Assembly (NCBI RefSeq): GCF_019511345.1
Contig: NZ_JAEUAK010000001.1
Location: 434,001-498,000, forward strand
From: Rhizobium mesosinicum
GTDB taxonomy: Bacteria; Pseudomonadota; Alphaproteobacteria; Rhizobiales; Rhizobiaceae
Direction: 5' to 3'
DNA: 64,000 nucleotides
This document shows, one piece after another, positions 1 to 10,990 of this stretch (its first letter is position 1; the number at the start of each line of letters is the position of its first letter). The notes beneath the pieces were generated by a model that saw nothing but the letters and a program-made list of their open reading frames with translations, did not search any database and was not told where the DNA came from. The position numbers and the translations under genes were made by a program.

Positions 1-1048
1 CTGGCTTGCAGCCGGCAACACGGATGTCGATGTCTACCAGACGGACGTCATCTGGGCTCCGCAGCTGGCAGACCAGTTCGTGGACCTGAAGGATGCAACC
101 AAGGACGTCGTCGGCGACTTCTTCCCGGCGATCGTCGGATCGCAGACCGTGAACGGCCGTCTGGTCGCAATGCCGCTTTACACGGATGCGCCGGCTCTTT
201 TCTACCGCAAGGATCTGCTTGAAAAATACGGCAAGCAGCCGCCGAAGACCTGGGACGAGATGGAGGCAACAGCCAAGGAAATCCAGGAGAAGGAGCGCGC
301 CGCCGGTCAGAAGGACATGTGGGGTTACGTCTTCCAGGGCAATGCCTATGAAGGCCTGACCTGCGATGCGCTGGAATGGGTGAAGTCCTCGGGGGGCGGC
401 CAGATCATCGAGACCGACGGCACGATTTCCATCAATAACGAGAGGGCTGCGGCAGCACTCAATCGCGCCAAGGGCTGGATCGGCACGATTTCGCCGAGCG
501 GCGTGCTTGCCTATCAGGAAGAAGAATCCCGCGGCGTCTGGCAGACCGGCAACGCCGTCTTCATGCGCAACTGGCCCTACGCCTATGCGCTGGGCAACGG
601 CGCCGACAGCCCTGTCAAAGGCAAGTTCGACGTGACGACACTTCCCGTTGCCGCAGAAGGCGACAAGCCCTCCTCGACGCTCGGCGGCTGGAATCTCGCC
701 GTCTCGAAATATTCGAAGAACCCGGATGCGGCAATCGAACTCGTCAAATTCCTGACGTCGAAGGAAAGCCAGAAGCAGCGCGCCATCGAGCTTTCCAACC
801 TGCCGACCTTGTCAGCGCTTTACGACGACAAGGACATTGCCGCCGCGCAGCCGTTCATGCCGAACTGGAAGCCGATTTTCGAAAACGCAGTGCCGCGGCC
901 GTCGGCTGTTGCGAAGGTCAAGTATAACGAGGTTTCTGCCAAGTTCTGGACCGCAGTGCACAATACGCTCTCCGGCAACGGTACCGCCGAAGAAAACCTC
1001 GAGCTTCTCGAAGCCGATCTGACGACGCTGCAAGGCAGCGGCTGGTAA
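1..1048 (+). CDS. thuE: ThuE-like trehalose/disaccharide ABC transporter binding protein (5' partial)
   Basis: Periplasmic substrate-binding protein of a carbohydrate ABC importer (family 1 extracellular solute-binding). The reading frame is open from base 2, so the start codon and signal peptide lie before the window; 348 residues remain of a family usually near 420. Visible family features are an ALFYRKDLL segment, a WDEMEATAKEI segment and a C-terminal region with PFMPNW. It is the first gene of a thuEFGKAB order, and in Sinorhizobium meliloti ThuEFGK takes up trehalose, maltose and sucrose. The name rests mainly on the thuA and thuB genes downstream; the exact sugar range is inferred. Confidence 0.85.
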   Translation, partial: WLAAGNTDVDVYQTDVIWAPQLADQFVDLKDATKDVVGDFFPAIVGSQTVNGRLVAMPLYTDAPALFYRKDLLEKYGKQPPKTWDEMEATAKEIQEKERAAGQKDMWGYVFQGNAYEGLTCDALEWVKSSGGGQIIETDGTISINNERAAAALNRAKGWIGTISPSGVLAYQEEESRGVWQTGNAVFMRNWPYAYALGNGADSPVKGKFDVTTLPVAAEGDKPSSTLGGWNLAVSKYSKNPDAAIELVKFLTSKESQKQRAIELSNLPTLSALYDDKDIAAAQPFMPNWKPIFENAVPRPSAVAKVKYNEVSAKFWTAVHNTLSGNGTAEENLELLEADLTTLQGSGW

Positions 1049-1057
1049 CCGATCGAG

Positions 1058-1088
1058 GCGGCAGTGTCGGATCTCCCGCCGCTGCCGC
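1058..1088 (+). other. Intercistronic hairpin after the binding-protein gene
   Basis: A GCGGCAG / CTGCCGC inverted repeat with a 17-base loop lies just after the thuE stop and before thuF. No T-run follows. Such hairpins after binding-protein genes often act as attenuators or mRNA stabilisers that give more binding protein than permease. That role is inferred here. Confidence 0.35.
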
Positions 1089-1132
1089 TTCCGATAACGC
1101 CGTCGTCGATTGTCTCATGAAGCGGATATCCC

Positions 1133-2118
1133 ATGAGTGAAGTTGCAGTCTCCCAAAATCTGCAGACAGGTGCGCTCGCCAAGGCGCCCTCTTCGGATCT
1201 GAGTTCGGAACGTGTCCGTTCCGCCTGGATCTTCTTGGCGCCGACCCTTTTCATCCTCGCTGTCGTTGCCGGCTGGCCGCTGTTTCGCACCATCTATTTC
1301 AGCTTTACCAACGCATCCCTGACGAACCTTGGCGACGCCAGGTTCGTCGGTTTCGACAACTACCTCTCCTGGGTCACCCTGAAGAGCGGCCGCACGATCT
1401 ATAGAGGGCTGCTGGCCGATCCCGCCTGGTGGGGAGCGGTCTGGAATACGGCAAAATTCACGCTGCTGTCGGTGACGATCGAAACCGCGCTTGGCCTCAT
1501 CGTCGCCCTTGTGCTGAACGCGCAATTCGTTGGCCGCGGCATCGTGCGCGCCGCTATCCTCATTCCCTGGGCAATCCCGACCATCGTCTCCGCGAAAATG
1601 TGGGCTTGGATGCTCAACGACCAGTTCGGCATCCTGAACGACATGCTTCTCGGCCTCGGGCTCATCAGCCAGAAGATCGCGTGGACCGCTGATCCTCAGA
1701 CAGCGATGATTGCCGTGTTGATCGTCGACGTCTGGAAGACGACGCCCTTCATGGCGTTGCTGATCCTCGCCGCCCTGCAGATGGTTCCTGCCGACATCTA
1801 CGAGGCCGCCAAGATCGACGGCATCAACCCTGTCAGGGTGTTCTGGCGTCTGACCCTGCCGCTGATACGCCCGGCGATCATGGTCGCGGTAATCTTCCGC
1901 ATGCTTGATGCCATGCGCATCTTCGACCTGATTTATGTGCTGACTCCCAACAACGCCCAGACCAAGACGATGTCAGTGATGGCGCGCGAAAACCTCTTCG
2001 ATTTCGACAAGTTCGCCTATGGCGCGACCGCCTCCACCGTTCTGTTTCTCATCATCGCGTCGGTCACCGTGCTCTACATATGGCTCGGCCGCGTCAGACT
2101 CGGGGGGCGCGAACACTG

Positions 2119-2119
<1 letters not shown>
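1133..2119 (+). CDS. thuF: ABC transporter permease ThuF
   Basis: Inner-membrane permease of the MalF type, 328 residues. A soluble N-terminal stretch of about 30 residues precedes the first membrane segment (WIFLAPTLFILAVVAGW). The EAA loop that contacts the ATPase is seen as YEAAKIDGINPVRVFWRLTL. It follows thuE by 84 bases, and its stop overlaps the thuG start (TGATG), so the two permeases are translationally coupled. It forms the membrane pore with ThuG. Confidence 0.88.
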
Positions 2120-2949
<830 letters not shown>

Positions 2950-2961
2950 GGAAAGCGCGAC

Positions 2962-3990
<1,029 letters not shown>

Positions 3991-4065
3991 ACACCCATCA
4001 AATAAACAGGATCTGACCGCCTCCCATCGGTTCCGGTCCGCTACTTGCTGCAAAGGAGCACAGTC

Positions 4066-4851
4066 ATGGCCATTCGCACCGTCGTATGGGGTGAGAACAT
4101 CCACGAGACAACCAATGAGATCGTCCGGGGCATATACCCTGAAGGCATGCACACGACCATCGCCAAGGCACTGAACACCGATCCGGCAATTTCGGCGACG
4201 ACCGCGACACTGCAGGAGCCCGAGCACGGCTTGAGCGAGGCCCGGCTTGCCGAAACCGACGTTCTGACCTGGTGGGGCCACAAGGATCATGGCGCGGTCT
4301 CCGATGTGGTCGTCGAGCGTGTCGCCAAGCGGGTCTGGGAAGGCATGGGTCTCTTGGTGCTGCATTCCGGCCATTTCTCCAAGATCTTCAAGCGGCTGAT
4401 GGGTACACCCTGTGCGCTGAAATGGCGCGAGGCGGGTGAGCGCGAGCGTTTGTGGACGATCAATCAGCGCCACCCGATCGCCGCTGGCATCGGTGAGCAT
4501 TTCGAGCTTGAAAACGAGGAAATGTACGGCGAGCAGTTCTCGGTGCCGGAACCCTTGGAAACGGTGTTCATCTCCTGGTTCCAGGGCGGTGAAGTCTTCC
4601 GCTCGGGCCTGACTTGGCGGCGTGGCGCCGGTAACATCTTCTACTTCCGCCCGGGTCACGAAACCTATCCGACCTATCACGATGCAAACGTGCAGAAGGT
4701 GCTGATCAACGGCGTGAAGTGGGCCTATAACCCGCAAGGCGATCTGAAGAGCATCACCGACGCTCCAAATGTGCCGGTAGAAAAAGCACTGGAGCCGATC
4801 GTCGAACGCGGCCCGAGACTGCACCAAGCCGGCGAAGCCGGTTACCGCTGA
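4066..4851 (+). CDS. thuA: ThuA, trehalose utilisation protein
   Basis: ThuA-family protein of 261 residues with a glutamine amidotransferase-like fold. The start is chosen because AGGAG lies just upstream; an in-frame start 21 bases earlier has no such site. In Sinorhizobium meliloti ThuA and ThuB act together in catabolism of imported trehalose and related disaccharides through 3-keto derivatives. Characteristic family stretches are VWGENIHE at the N terminus, [10 protein letters not shown] mid-protein and [15 protein letters not shown] near the C terminus. It is followed 11 bases later by thuB. Confidence 0.9.
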   Translation: MAIRTVVWGENIHETTNEIVRGIYPEGMHTTIAKALNTDPAISATTATLQEPEHGLSEARLAETDVLTWWGHKDHGAVSDVVVERVAKRVWEGMGLLVLHSGHFSKIFKRLMGTPCALKWREAGERERLWTINQRHPIAAGIGEHFELENEEMYGEQFSVPEPLETVFISWFQGGEVFRSGLTWRRGAGNIFYFRPGHETYPTYHDANVQKVLINGVKWAYNPQGDLKSITDAPNVPVEKALEPIVERGPRLHQAGEAGYR

Positions 4852-4862
4852 GGAGAATAGAA

Positions 4863-5996
4863 ATGCGTCTACTCGTTCTTGGTACGGGCATGATGGCCAA
4901 GAGCCAAGTTGCCGGCTTCCTCGCGATCGATGGTGTCGAAGTGGTCGGCGCCGTCGATACGGACCGGACCCGGCTCGATGAATTCGCCGATCATTTCAAC
5001 ATCGAAAAACGCTTCGGCACGCTCGACGAGGCGATCGCCTGGGGGAGATTCGATGCTGCCACAAACGTCACGCCCGACCGCGTTCACCACGCGACGAGCC
5101 TTGCGCTGATCGCGGCCGGCAAACACGTCTTCTGCGAAAAACCACTAGCAGAAAACTATGCACACGCCCTGGAAATGACGGAAGCCGCCGAGGTGGCCGG
5201 CGTCATCAACATGGTCAACCTCACCTATCGCAATGTCGCGCCGCTGCAGCGCGCCCGTGAGATGGTGCTGTCAGGCGAACTCGGCACGATCAAGCACGTG
5301 GAAGCCTCCTACCTGCAGAGCTGGCTGGTGTCGCGCGCCTGGGGCGACTGGCGCACGGAGTCGCGCTGGCTATGGCGCTTGTCCACCGGCCATGGATCGA
5401 ACGGCGTGCTTGGGGACGTTGGTATCCATATCCTCGATTTTGCCGCCTATGGCGCCGCGACCGACATCGATCACGTCTTTGCGCGGCTCAAAACCTTCAA
5501 CAAGGCGCCGGGAGGCCAGATCGGCGAATACATGCTCGATGCCAATGACAGCTTCACCATGTCGGTCGATTTCGCCAATGGTGCGCTCGGCGTAATCCAT
5601 GCGACACGCTGGGCGACCGGTCACCTGAACGAGCTGAAGCTGCGCATCTATGGCGAAAAAGGCAGCCTTGAAGTCATCCACCGTCCCAATGGTTCAGATC
5701 TCCGGGGTTGCTTCGGCGAAGATATCGAAAGCGCCACCTGGCGTGATATCGATGTGCTGCCGGTTCTGACCAATTATCAACGCTTTGCCGAAGCGGTCAG
5801 GACCGGCAAGCAGGATGATCCTACCTTCCGCCATGCTGCCAATCTGCAGAAGGTCATCGACCTCGCGATCGTGTCGGAGAAAGAACGTCGGGAGTTCAAT
5901 CTGCTGGCCGCTGACACCCCGGAGAGCACGGTCGGCGGCCAGGAGCCGGAAAGCAAGGGCGACGAGCAGGGACCCGCATTGGCACTCGTCGTATGA
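4863..5996 (+). CDS. thuB: ThuB, Gfo/Idh/MocA-family disaccharide dehydrogenase
   Basis: NAD(P)-dependent oxidoreductase of 377 residues that works with ThuA. The N-terminal Rossmann segment is GTGMMAKSQVAGF, and the family EKP motif is in FCEKPLAENY near residue 90. The C-terminal half holds the usual Gfo/Idh/MocA substrate domain. A strong GAGGAG site precedes the ATG. The last 30 residues are polar and low in complexity and probably lie outside the fold. It is the last gene of the operon, followed by a terminator hairpin. Confidence 0.9.
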   Translation: MRLLVLGTGMMAKSQVAGFLAIDGVEVVGAVDTDRTRLDEFADHFNIEKRFGTLDEAIAWGRFDAATNVTPDRVHHATSLALIAAGKHVFCEKPLAENYAHALEMTEAAEVAGVINMVNLTYRNVAPLQRAREMVLSGELGTIKHVEASYLQSWLVSRAWGDWRTESRWLWRLSTGHGSNGVLGDVGIHILDFAAYGAATDIDHVFARLKTFNKAPGGQIGEYMLDANDSFTMSVDFANGALGVIHATRWATGHLNELKLRIYGEKGSLEVIHRPNGSDLRGCFGEDIESATWRDIDVLPVLTNYQRFAEAVRTGKQDDPTFRHAANLQKVIDLAIVSEKERREFNLLAADTPESTVGGQEPESKGDEQGPALALVV

Positions 5997-6013
5997 CGGG
6001 TTCGTAAAATATC

Positions 6014-6037
6014 GAAGGCCCGAATGATTGGGCCTTC
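6014..6037. terminator. Probable bidirectional terminator between thuB and ribB
   Basis: A perfect 8-base inverted repeat, GAAGGCCC / GGGCCTTC with an 8-base loop, lies 18 bases after the thuB stop. On the minus strand it is followed by GATATTTT, and on the plus strand by TTCGAAC. It sits between two convergent genes and can serve both. Confidence 0.65.
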
Positions 6038-6080
6038 TTCGAACCGACAGAACTCGCTCTGCTTATTGCACGACCGGCAG

Positions 6081-6707
6081 CTAGGCTGCCTTCCCAGCCG
6101 CACTGACGCCCCGATATGCGATGAGATCCTCGATGGTGATCAAATGGAGGCCATGCCGTTCGGCAAACTGCTCAAGCTCGGGCAGACGCGCCATTGTACC
6201 ATCATCATTGGCCACCTCGCAGATGACGCCAGATGGTGACAGGCCGGCAAGCCTTGCGAGATCGACAGCCGCCTCGGTGTGGCCGGGGCGAGAAAGCACC
6301 CCGTTCGGATGCGCCCGCAACGGGAAGATATGGCCGGGCCGCGCAAAATCCTCGGGGCGGGAATTCTCGTCGATGAGCGCGCGAACCGTCGCGGCGCGGT
6401 CAGCGGCTGAAATACCGGTTGTCGTTTCCGGGATATAGTCAACCGAGACAGTGAACGCGGTCTTCAGGAGCTCGGTATTGTTGGGGACCATCTGCGGGAT
6501 CTGCAGTTCGTCCAACCGCTCACCTTCCATGGCCACACAGATGAGGCCACGGGCATAATTCATCATGAAGGCGATTGCCTGCGGGGTGATCGCTTCGGAA
6601 GCGATAACGAGGTCGCCCTCGTTTTCCCGATCGCGATCGTCGACGACGACCACGATCTCGCCCCGTGCAACCGCGGCGATCGCATCTTCGATTTTGGAAA
6701 TAGCCAT
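6081..6707 (-). CDS. ribB: 3,4-dihydroxy-2-butanone 4-phosphate synthase
   Basis: Converts ribulose 5-phosphate to 3,4-dihydroxy-2-butanone 4-phosphate plus formate, the four-carbon branch of riboflavin synthesis. The 208-residue protein has only the RibB domain, with no fused GTP cyclohydrolase II. Visible motifs are the acidic DRENEGDLV loop, GISAADRAAT, RPGHIFPLRA and the His-Glu pair in GHTEAAVDLA. The start is the ATG after AAAGGCAGAG; an in-frame ATG 15 bases upstream would bury that site. An FMN riboswitch lies in its leader. Confidence 0.95.
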   Translation of the reverse strand: MAISKIEDAIAAVARGEIVVVVDDRDRENEGDLVIASEAITPQAIAFMMNYARGLICVAMEGERLDELQIPQMVPNNTELLKTAFTVSVDYIPETTTGISAADRAATVRALIDENSRPEDFARPGHIFPLRAHPNGVLSRPGHTEAAVDLARLAGLSPSGVICEVANDDGTMARLPELEQFAERHGLHLITIEDLIAYRGVSAAGKAA

Positions 6708-6795
6708 TTCTCTGCCTTTCAAGGGTTAGCCGCGTAAGCGGCATTCATGGCCTGTCAAAAGCCACCATTTTCCCTTGGGCGAACAAGCATATGAA

Positions 6796-6816
6796 ACGCC
6801 GCGTGCCGAGCGGCGT
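6796..6816 (-). promoter_or_regulatory. ribB: Hairpin in ribB leader, possible riboswitch expression platform
   Basis: A 7-base stem ACGCCGC / GCGGCGT lies between the FMN aptamer and ribB on the minus strand, followed by TT only. It could be a weak terminator or a stem that competes with another fold. The T-run is short, so control of translation is equally possible. Confidence 0.4.
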
Positions 6817-6837
6817 CCTCTGCGTTGCTCTCTTCCA

Positions 6838-6964
6838 TCCGGACTGTAACCGTCGGCTCCGGCATCTCACCGGATCTGCTGACCCTTCGCTTCCACGAAG
6901 GCGCTCGCGGGCTCCGAGTTGCCTCGATACCGCCGGTGGGGAATTGCACCCCGCCCTGAGAACA
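6838..6964 (-). promoter_or_regulatory. FMN riboswitch (RFN element)
   Basis: On the minus strand the leader carries the conserved RFN landmarks in order: CAGGGCGGGGTGCAATTCCC, CACCGGCGGTA, GAGCCCGCGAGCG, GGTCAGCAGATCCGGTG, and CCGGAGCCGACGGTTACAGTC at its 3' end. It lies about 130 bases before the ribB start. FMN binding to this element lowers expression of the downstream riboflavin gene. Confidence 0.95.
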
Positions 6965-7073
6965 TTGCTTATGTAAATGACGAATGGCTTGTTCTGCAAG
7001 AGGTTGGGTACAGATCACCTCGCGCGAATTGCCTTCCGGTGATGAAAGCACCGTTTCCTATTGTCGAACGGCG

Positions 7074-7856
7074 CTACGACATGATCAGTCCGCCGTCGAC
7101 ATTGATGGTTTGGCCGGTGATATAGGCCGCGTCATCGCTTGCAAGAAAGGTGACAAGGCCGGCGACGTCTTCGCCCGATCCGGCGCGCTTCATCGGGATG
7201 CCCTCGACCCATTCTTTCATGAGTTCGCCGGGTGCGTAGTTGCCGAGCAGCTTGCCCCATGCCTGGTCGTTATAGGCCCACATGTCGGTTTCGATTATGC
7301 CCGGGCAGAATGCGTTGACGGTGATACCATCGGTCGCGACCTCCTTCGCAAGGCTCTGGGTGATGCCGACGACGCCCATCTTCGAGGCGGCATAATGCGG
7401 CGTATAGATGAAGCCGTCGCGTGCCTGGCCGGAGGCGGTGTTGATGATGCGGCCGCCGCGACCATGTTTGCGCATGCGAGCGATCGCTTCCTGGGCACAG
7501 AGGAACACGCCCTTGGTATTGACCGCCATGACCTTGTCCCACTCGCCCTCGGTCATGTCCTCGATGCGGGCAATGGTGATGACACCGGCATTCTGGATGG
7601 AGACGTCGACAGCGCCGAAGGCCTCCTCAGCGGCGTCATACAGAGCTTTGACGCTTGCCTTGTCGGTGACGTCGCCCACAAAGGAGATCGCCTTTCCGCC
7701 ATCAGCCTTGATCTGCTCGGCAACACCGTGCACGCTCTCCTCATTGGCGGAGACCACGAGATTGGCGCCCTCGCGCGCGAAACGTTTGGCAATCGCCGCA
7801 CCGATGCCTCGGCTTGCGCCGGTAATGACCACGGTCTTGTTTTCAAAGCGTTGCAT
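7074..7856 (-). CDS. Short-chain dehydrogenase/reductase (polyol-type)
   Basis: NAD(P)-dependent oxidoreductase, 260 residues. It shows the cofactor motif TGASRGIG, the NAG turn (IQNAGVI) and the catalytic Ser-Tyr-Lys set in NTASG and HYAASKMG. It is the last gene of the left arm of the divergon, after the ABC transporter, a second SDR and a triose-phosphate isomerase. Oxidation of a sugar alcohol to a ketose is the most likely role from context, since the arm also imports a ribose-type ligand. The substrate cannot be read from the sequence. Confidence 0.85.
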   Translation of the reverse strand: MQRFENKTVVITGASRGIGAAIAKRFAREGANLVVSANEESVHGVAEQIKADGGKAISFVGDVTDKASVKALYDAAEEAFGAVDVSIQNAGVITIARIEDMTEGEWDKVMAVNTKGVFLCAQEAIARMRKHGRGGRIINTASGQARDGFIYTPHYAASKMGVVGITQSLAKEVATDGITVNAFCPGIIETDMWAYNDQAWGKLLGNYAPGELMKEWVEGIPMKRAGSGEDVAGLVTFLASDDAAYITGQTINVDGGLIMS

Positions 7857-7931
7857 TCTCTTTATCCTTTAACTGGAGCGCGGGTGAGCGCCGTTTTGCA
7901 TACCGGCGACACTTGCTTCCTCACGGAGACT

Positions 7932-8669
7932 TCAAACGGCTGCAGAAATGATCCCGGCGAATTCCGATGCCTTCAGCGAAGCGCCGCCGACAAGTGCCCC
8001 ATCCACATTGCGAAGCCCGAAAATCACCGCGGCATTGGATGCCTTGACCGAGCCGCCATAGAGTATCTTGACCAAATGGCCGTCATCGCCCAGTCGCTCT
8101 TTCAGCATCTGCCGGATCGCGGCATGGACCTCCTCGATCTGCTCGCTGGTCGGCACCAGTCCGGTTCCGATCGCCCAGACGGGTTCATAGGCTATGACAA
8201 GATGTCGACTGGTAGCACCCTCAGGGACGGATCCACGCAGTTGTTCGCCGACCACTTCGAGTGCCCGGGCTTCGTCGCGCTCATGGCGTGTCTCACCGAC
8301 GCACACGATCGAGATCAAGCCTGCCCGATGCGCGGCAAGCGCCTTCCCCATCACAATCTCGTCGTCCTCGCCGTTGAGGACACGGCGTTCGGAATGTCCG
8401 AGGATGACATAGCGAACGCCGAGATCGGCAAGCATCTCGGCAGAAATTTCGCCCGTATGGGCACCCGACGACTGCGCGTGGCAATCCTGCGCGCCGATGA
8501 CCAGGTTCGAACCCTTTACCGCCTCCACTGCGCGATCGATCAGCGTGAAGGGCGGGCAGACGACGATATCGCACGTCGCCCCGCCCGTTAGTCCCTTCAG
8601 CGCCTCGATCTCAGCTTGGGAGGAGATGAGACCGTTCATTTTCCAGTTGCCTGCGATCAACCTGCGCAT
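7932..8669 (-). CDS. tpiA: Triose-phosphate isomerase paralogue of a catabolic operon
   Basis: Full-length TIM barrel of 245 residues with all catalytic landmarks: Lys in NWKMN, His in ILGHSERR, Glu in YEPVWAIGTG and the phosphate loop LYGGSVKASNA. The expected activity is dihydroxyacetone phosphate to glyceraldehyde 3-phosphate. It lies 4 bases after the second SDR gene, so it belongs to the sugar operon and is probably not the housekeeping copy. It could supply glyceraldehyde 3-phosphate to the transketolase across the divergon. A TIM-like tetrulose-phosphate isomerase (EryH of erythritol loci) is the alternative. Confidence 0.9.
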   Translation of the reverse strand: MRRLIAGNWKMNGLISSQAEIEALKGLTGGATCDIVVCPPFTLIDRAVEAVKGSNLVIGAQDCHAQSSGAHTGEISAEMLADLGVRYVILGHSERRVLNGEDDEIVMGKALAAHRAGLISIVCVGETRHERDEARALEVVGEQLRGSVPEGATSRHLVIAYEPVWAIGTGLVPTSEQIEEVHAAIRQMLKERLGDDGHLVKILYGGSVKASNAAVIFGLRNVDGALVGGASLKASEFAGIISAAV

Positions 8670-8673
8670 CGCA

Positions 8674-9462
8674 TCACCAGCAGCAGAAGCCGCCGTCGAC
8701 GAGCAGATCGACGCCCGTCACGAAGCTCGCGGCATTCGACAGCAGGAAGACCGCGGGACCGACCATCTCATCGACACTGGCCATGCGCTGCATCGGCGTC
8801 TGTTCTTCGAAGAGCTTGGTCTGATGCACCATTTCCGGTCGGGTGTTCATCGGCGTTGCGGTATAGCCCGGCGAAATCGTGTTGACGCGGATGCCGCGCC
8901 CGACCCACTCCATGGCGAACGACTTCGACATATGGATCACGCCGGCTTTGGAAGCGTTGTAATGCGCCTGACTAAGGCCCCGGTTGACGATGACGCCGGA
9001 CATGGAAGCGATGTTGACGATGGAGCCGCGGCCGTGCTTCAGCATGGCGCGCGCCTCGGCCTGGCAGGACAGAAAGATGCCCTTCAGGTTGATATCCATC
9101 AGCGTCTGGTACTGATCCTCTTCCATTTCCTCGGCGGGATTGGCATTGGCAATACCGGCGGCATTGACGGCAAGCGAGAGGGCGCCAAGATCGGCCTCTG
9201 TTCGGGCGACGGCATCTGCCAGAGACCCTTTGCTGGTCACATCAGCGGCGATTTCGATCGAGCGGCGGCCGGCGGCCCGGATATGGCTGGCGGTATTGGC
9301 AAGGCCGTCATCGCTACGGCGATCGAGCAGTGCCACATCGGCGCCGCACTGGGCGAGACCGATGGCGATCCTTTGCCCGATGCCGCTGCCGGCACCCGTC
9401 ACGATGGCGACCTGGCCGCTGAGATCAAATAGTTTCGGTGCGTTCAGAGAGATGTCGGACAC
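8674..9462 (-). CDS. Short-chain dehydrogenase/reductase
   Basis: NAD(P)-dependent oxidoreductase of 262 residues with TGAGSGIG, NAAG and the Ser-Tyr-Lys triad (NIASMSG, AHYNASKAG). The frame extends further upstream, but that stretch overlaps the end of the ATPase gene. A GTG preceded by AGGAAG fits better and is used here. It lies between the transporter ATPase and the triose-phosphate isomerase. It is clearly different from the other SDR in the arm, so two oxidation steps or two substrates are likely. Confidence 0.85.
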   Translation of the reverse strand: MSDISLNAPKLFDLSGQVAIVTGAGSGIGQRIAIGLAQCGADVALLDRRSDDGLANTASHIRAAGRRSIEIAADVTSKGSLADAVARTEADLGALSLAVNAAGIANANPAEEMEEDQYQTLMDINLKGIFLSCQAEARAMLKHGRGSIVNIASMSGVIVNRGLSQAHYNASKAGVIHMSKSFAMEWVGRGIRVNTISPGYTATPMNTRPEMVHQTKLFEEQTPMQRMASVDEMVGPAVFLLSNAASFVTGVDLLVDGGFCCW

Positions 9463-9484
9463 CGCTCTTCCTTTCTGTCTTTGC

Positions 9485-10963
9485 CTAGATTGTCGCCAGT
9501 TCCATGACAGAGACGTCGTTGGCCTCGTCACGCTTCAAAATGCCTGCCTGCTTGCCCTGCGCCAGCACGAGAATACGGTTCGATATGCCGAGAACCTCCT
9601 CGAGATCGGAGCTCACGACGATGACTGCGACACCCTGCTTGGCGAGGTTGACGATGATGTCGTAAATGCCGGCGCGGGCTCCGACATCGATGCCGCGCGT
9701 CGGCTCGTCCAGCACAACGACCTTGGGATCACGCATCAGCCATTTGGCGATGACGACCTTCTGTTGGTTGCCGCCCGAGAGATCGGAAGCAAACTGTTCA
9801 GCACGTCCCTTCACGCCGAATTTCGCCACGGCCTTTTCGGCGAAAACGCGTTTCACGCCCGAGGTGAGCCAGCGCCCGCCAAGCTTGTCGAGATTGGCGT
9901 AGATGATGTTTTCGCTGATCTTATGTGCAACGACGAGGCCTTGGTCCTTGCGGTCCTCGGGAACCATCACGATGCCCCTGGCGATCGCATCCGCAGGACT
10001 GCGGAGCTTGAGTGCCTCGCCTTCCAGCCTGATCGAACCGGCGCTGACTGGATCGGCGCCGGAAATCGCCCGCACGAGTTCGGTGCGCCCGGCGCCGACA
10101 AGGCCGGCAATGCCGAGGATCTCGCCGGCGTGAACGTCGAAGCTCACATCGCGGAAGGAATCGTCCGGCGACGTGAGGCCGGACACCTCAAGCACGGGCC
10201 TGCTGGTCGGCTCTGGAAGGGTCGGGAACATGCGATCGAGCGAGCGGCCGACCATGCTTTCGACGATCGTGCGCACCGGCGTCGCGCTGTCGGCAAATTC
10301 GTGGACGCGCTCTCCGTCGCGAAGCACGACGATACGGTCGGTGATCTTCTTGATCTCTTCCATACGGTGGGAGATGTAGATTATGCCAACACCCTCGGAG
10401 CGAAGCTTGCGGACCTGCTCGAACAAGGCCTCCGTCTCTGCCCCGCCAAGGGCTGCGGTCGGCTCGTCGAGGATCAGGAGCTTTGCATTGAGTGCCAGCG
10501 CCTTGGCGATTTCGATGAGTTGCTGGTTGGCGGTCGAAAGACCAGCAACCTTTCGGGTCGCGGGGATGTGCAGGTTCAGCCGCGCGAGCTGCTCCTGGGC
10601 GCGGCGGATCATCTGGGTGCGGTCGACCACGCCATTCTTCATCGGCCATCGTCCGATGAAGACATTTTCGGCGATGGAAAGATGCGGCAGAAGCTGCAAT
10701 TCCTGATGGATCAGCACGACGCCCTTGTCGATCGCCTCGCGTGGAGCGGCCGGGGCATAAGGCTGCCCCAGCCATGTCATCGAGCCCTCGGAAGGTGTAC
10801 GCGATCCGGCAATGATGCCTGACAGCGTCGACTTGCCGGCGCCGTTTTCACCGAGCAGCGCCACCACCTCGCCGGAATAGACGTCCAGGTCCACGTTTTT
10901 CAGAACCTGGAGCGGCCCATAGCGCTTGGATATGCCCCTCAGGGAAAGAACCGGCTCGCTCAC
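9485..10963 (-). CDS. Ribose-type sugar ABC transporter ATPase (RbsA family)
   Basis: Tandem ATP-binding protein of 492 residues, typical of CUT2 sugar importers. The N-terminal half has Walker A GENGAGKST and signature LSTANQQLIEIAKAL; the C-terminal half has a degenerate A loop (GLVGAGRTEL), signature LSGGNQQKVVIAKW and Walker B VVVLDEPTRGIDVGA. The degenerate second A site is normal for this family. It works with the permease and binding protein encoded just upstream. Confidence 0.92.
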   Translation of the reverse strand: MSEPVLSLRGISKRYGPLQVLKNVDLDVYSGEVVALLGENGAGKSTLSGIIAGSRTPSEGSMTWLGQPYAPAAPREAIDKGVVLIHQELQLLPHLSIAENVFIGRWPMKNGVVDRTQMIRRAQEQLARLNLHIPATRKVAGLSTANQQLIEIAKALALNAKLLILDEPTAALGGAETEALFEQVRKLRSEGVGIIYISHRMEEIKKITDRIVVLRDGERVHEFADSATPVRTIVESMVGRSLDRMFPTLPEPTSRPVLEVSGLTSPDDSFRDVSFDVHAGEILGIAGLVGAGRTELVRAISGADPVSAGSIRLEGEALKLRSPADAIARGIVMVPEDRKDQGLVVAHKISENIIYANLDKLGGRWLTSGVKRVFAEKAVAKFGVKGRAEQFASDLSGGNQQKVVIAKWLMRDPKVVVLDEPTRGIDVGARAGIYDIIVNLAKQGVAVIVVSSDLEEVLGISNRILVLAQGKQAGILKRDEANDVSVMELATI

Positions 10964-10990
10964 AGCACACCTCCTCGAAATTTCGGCTGA

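Noticed and set aside
6984..8591. Plus-strand open frame of 535 codons
   Set aside because: Antisense to the SDR and triose-phosphate isomerase genes; no family features.
9140..10822. Plus-strand open frame of 560 codons
   Set aside because: Antisense to the second SDR and the RbsA-type ATPase; a GC-rich shadow.
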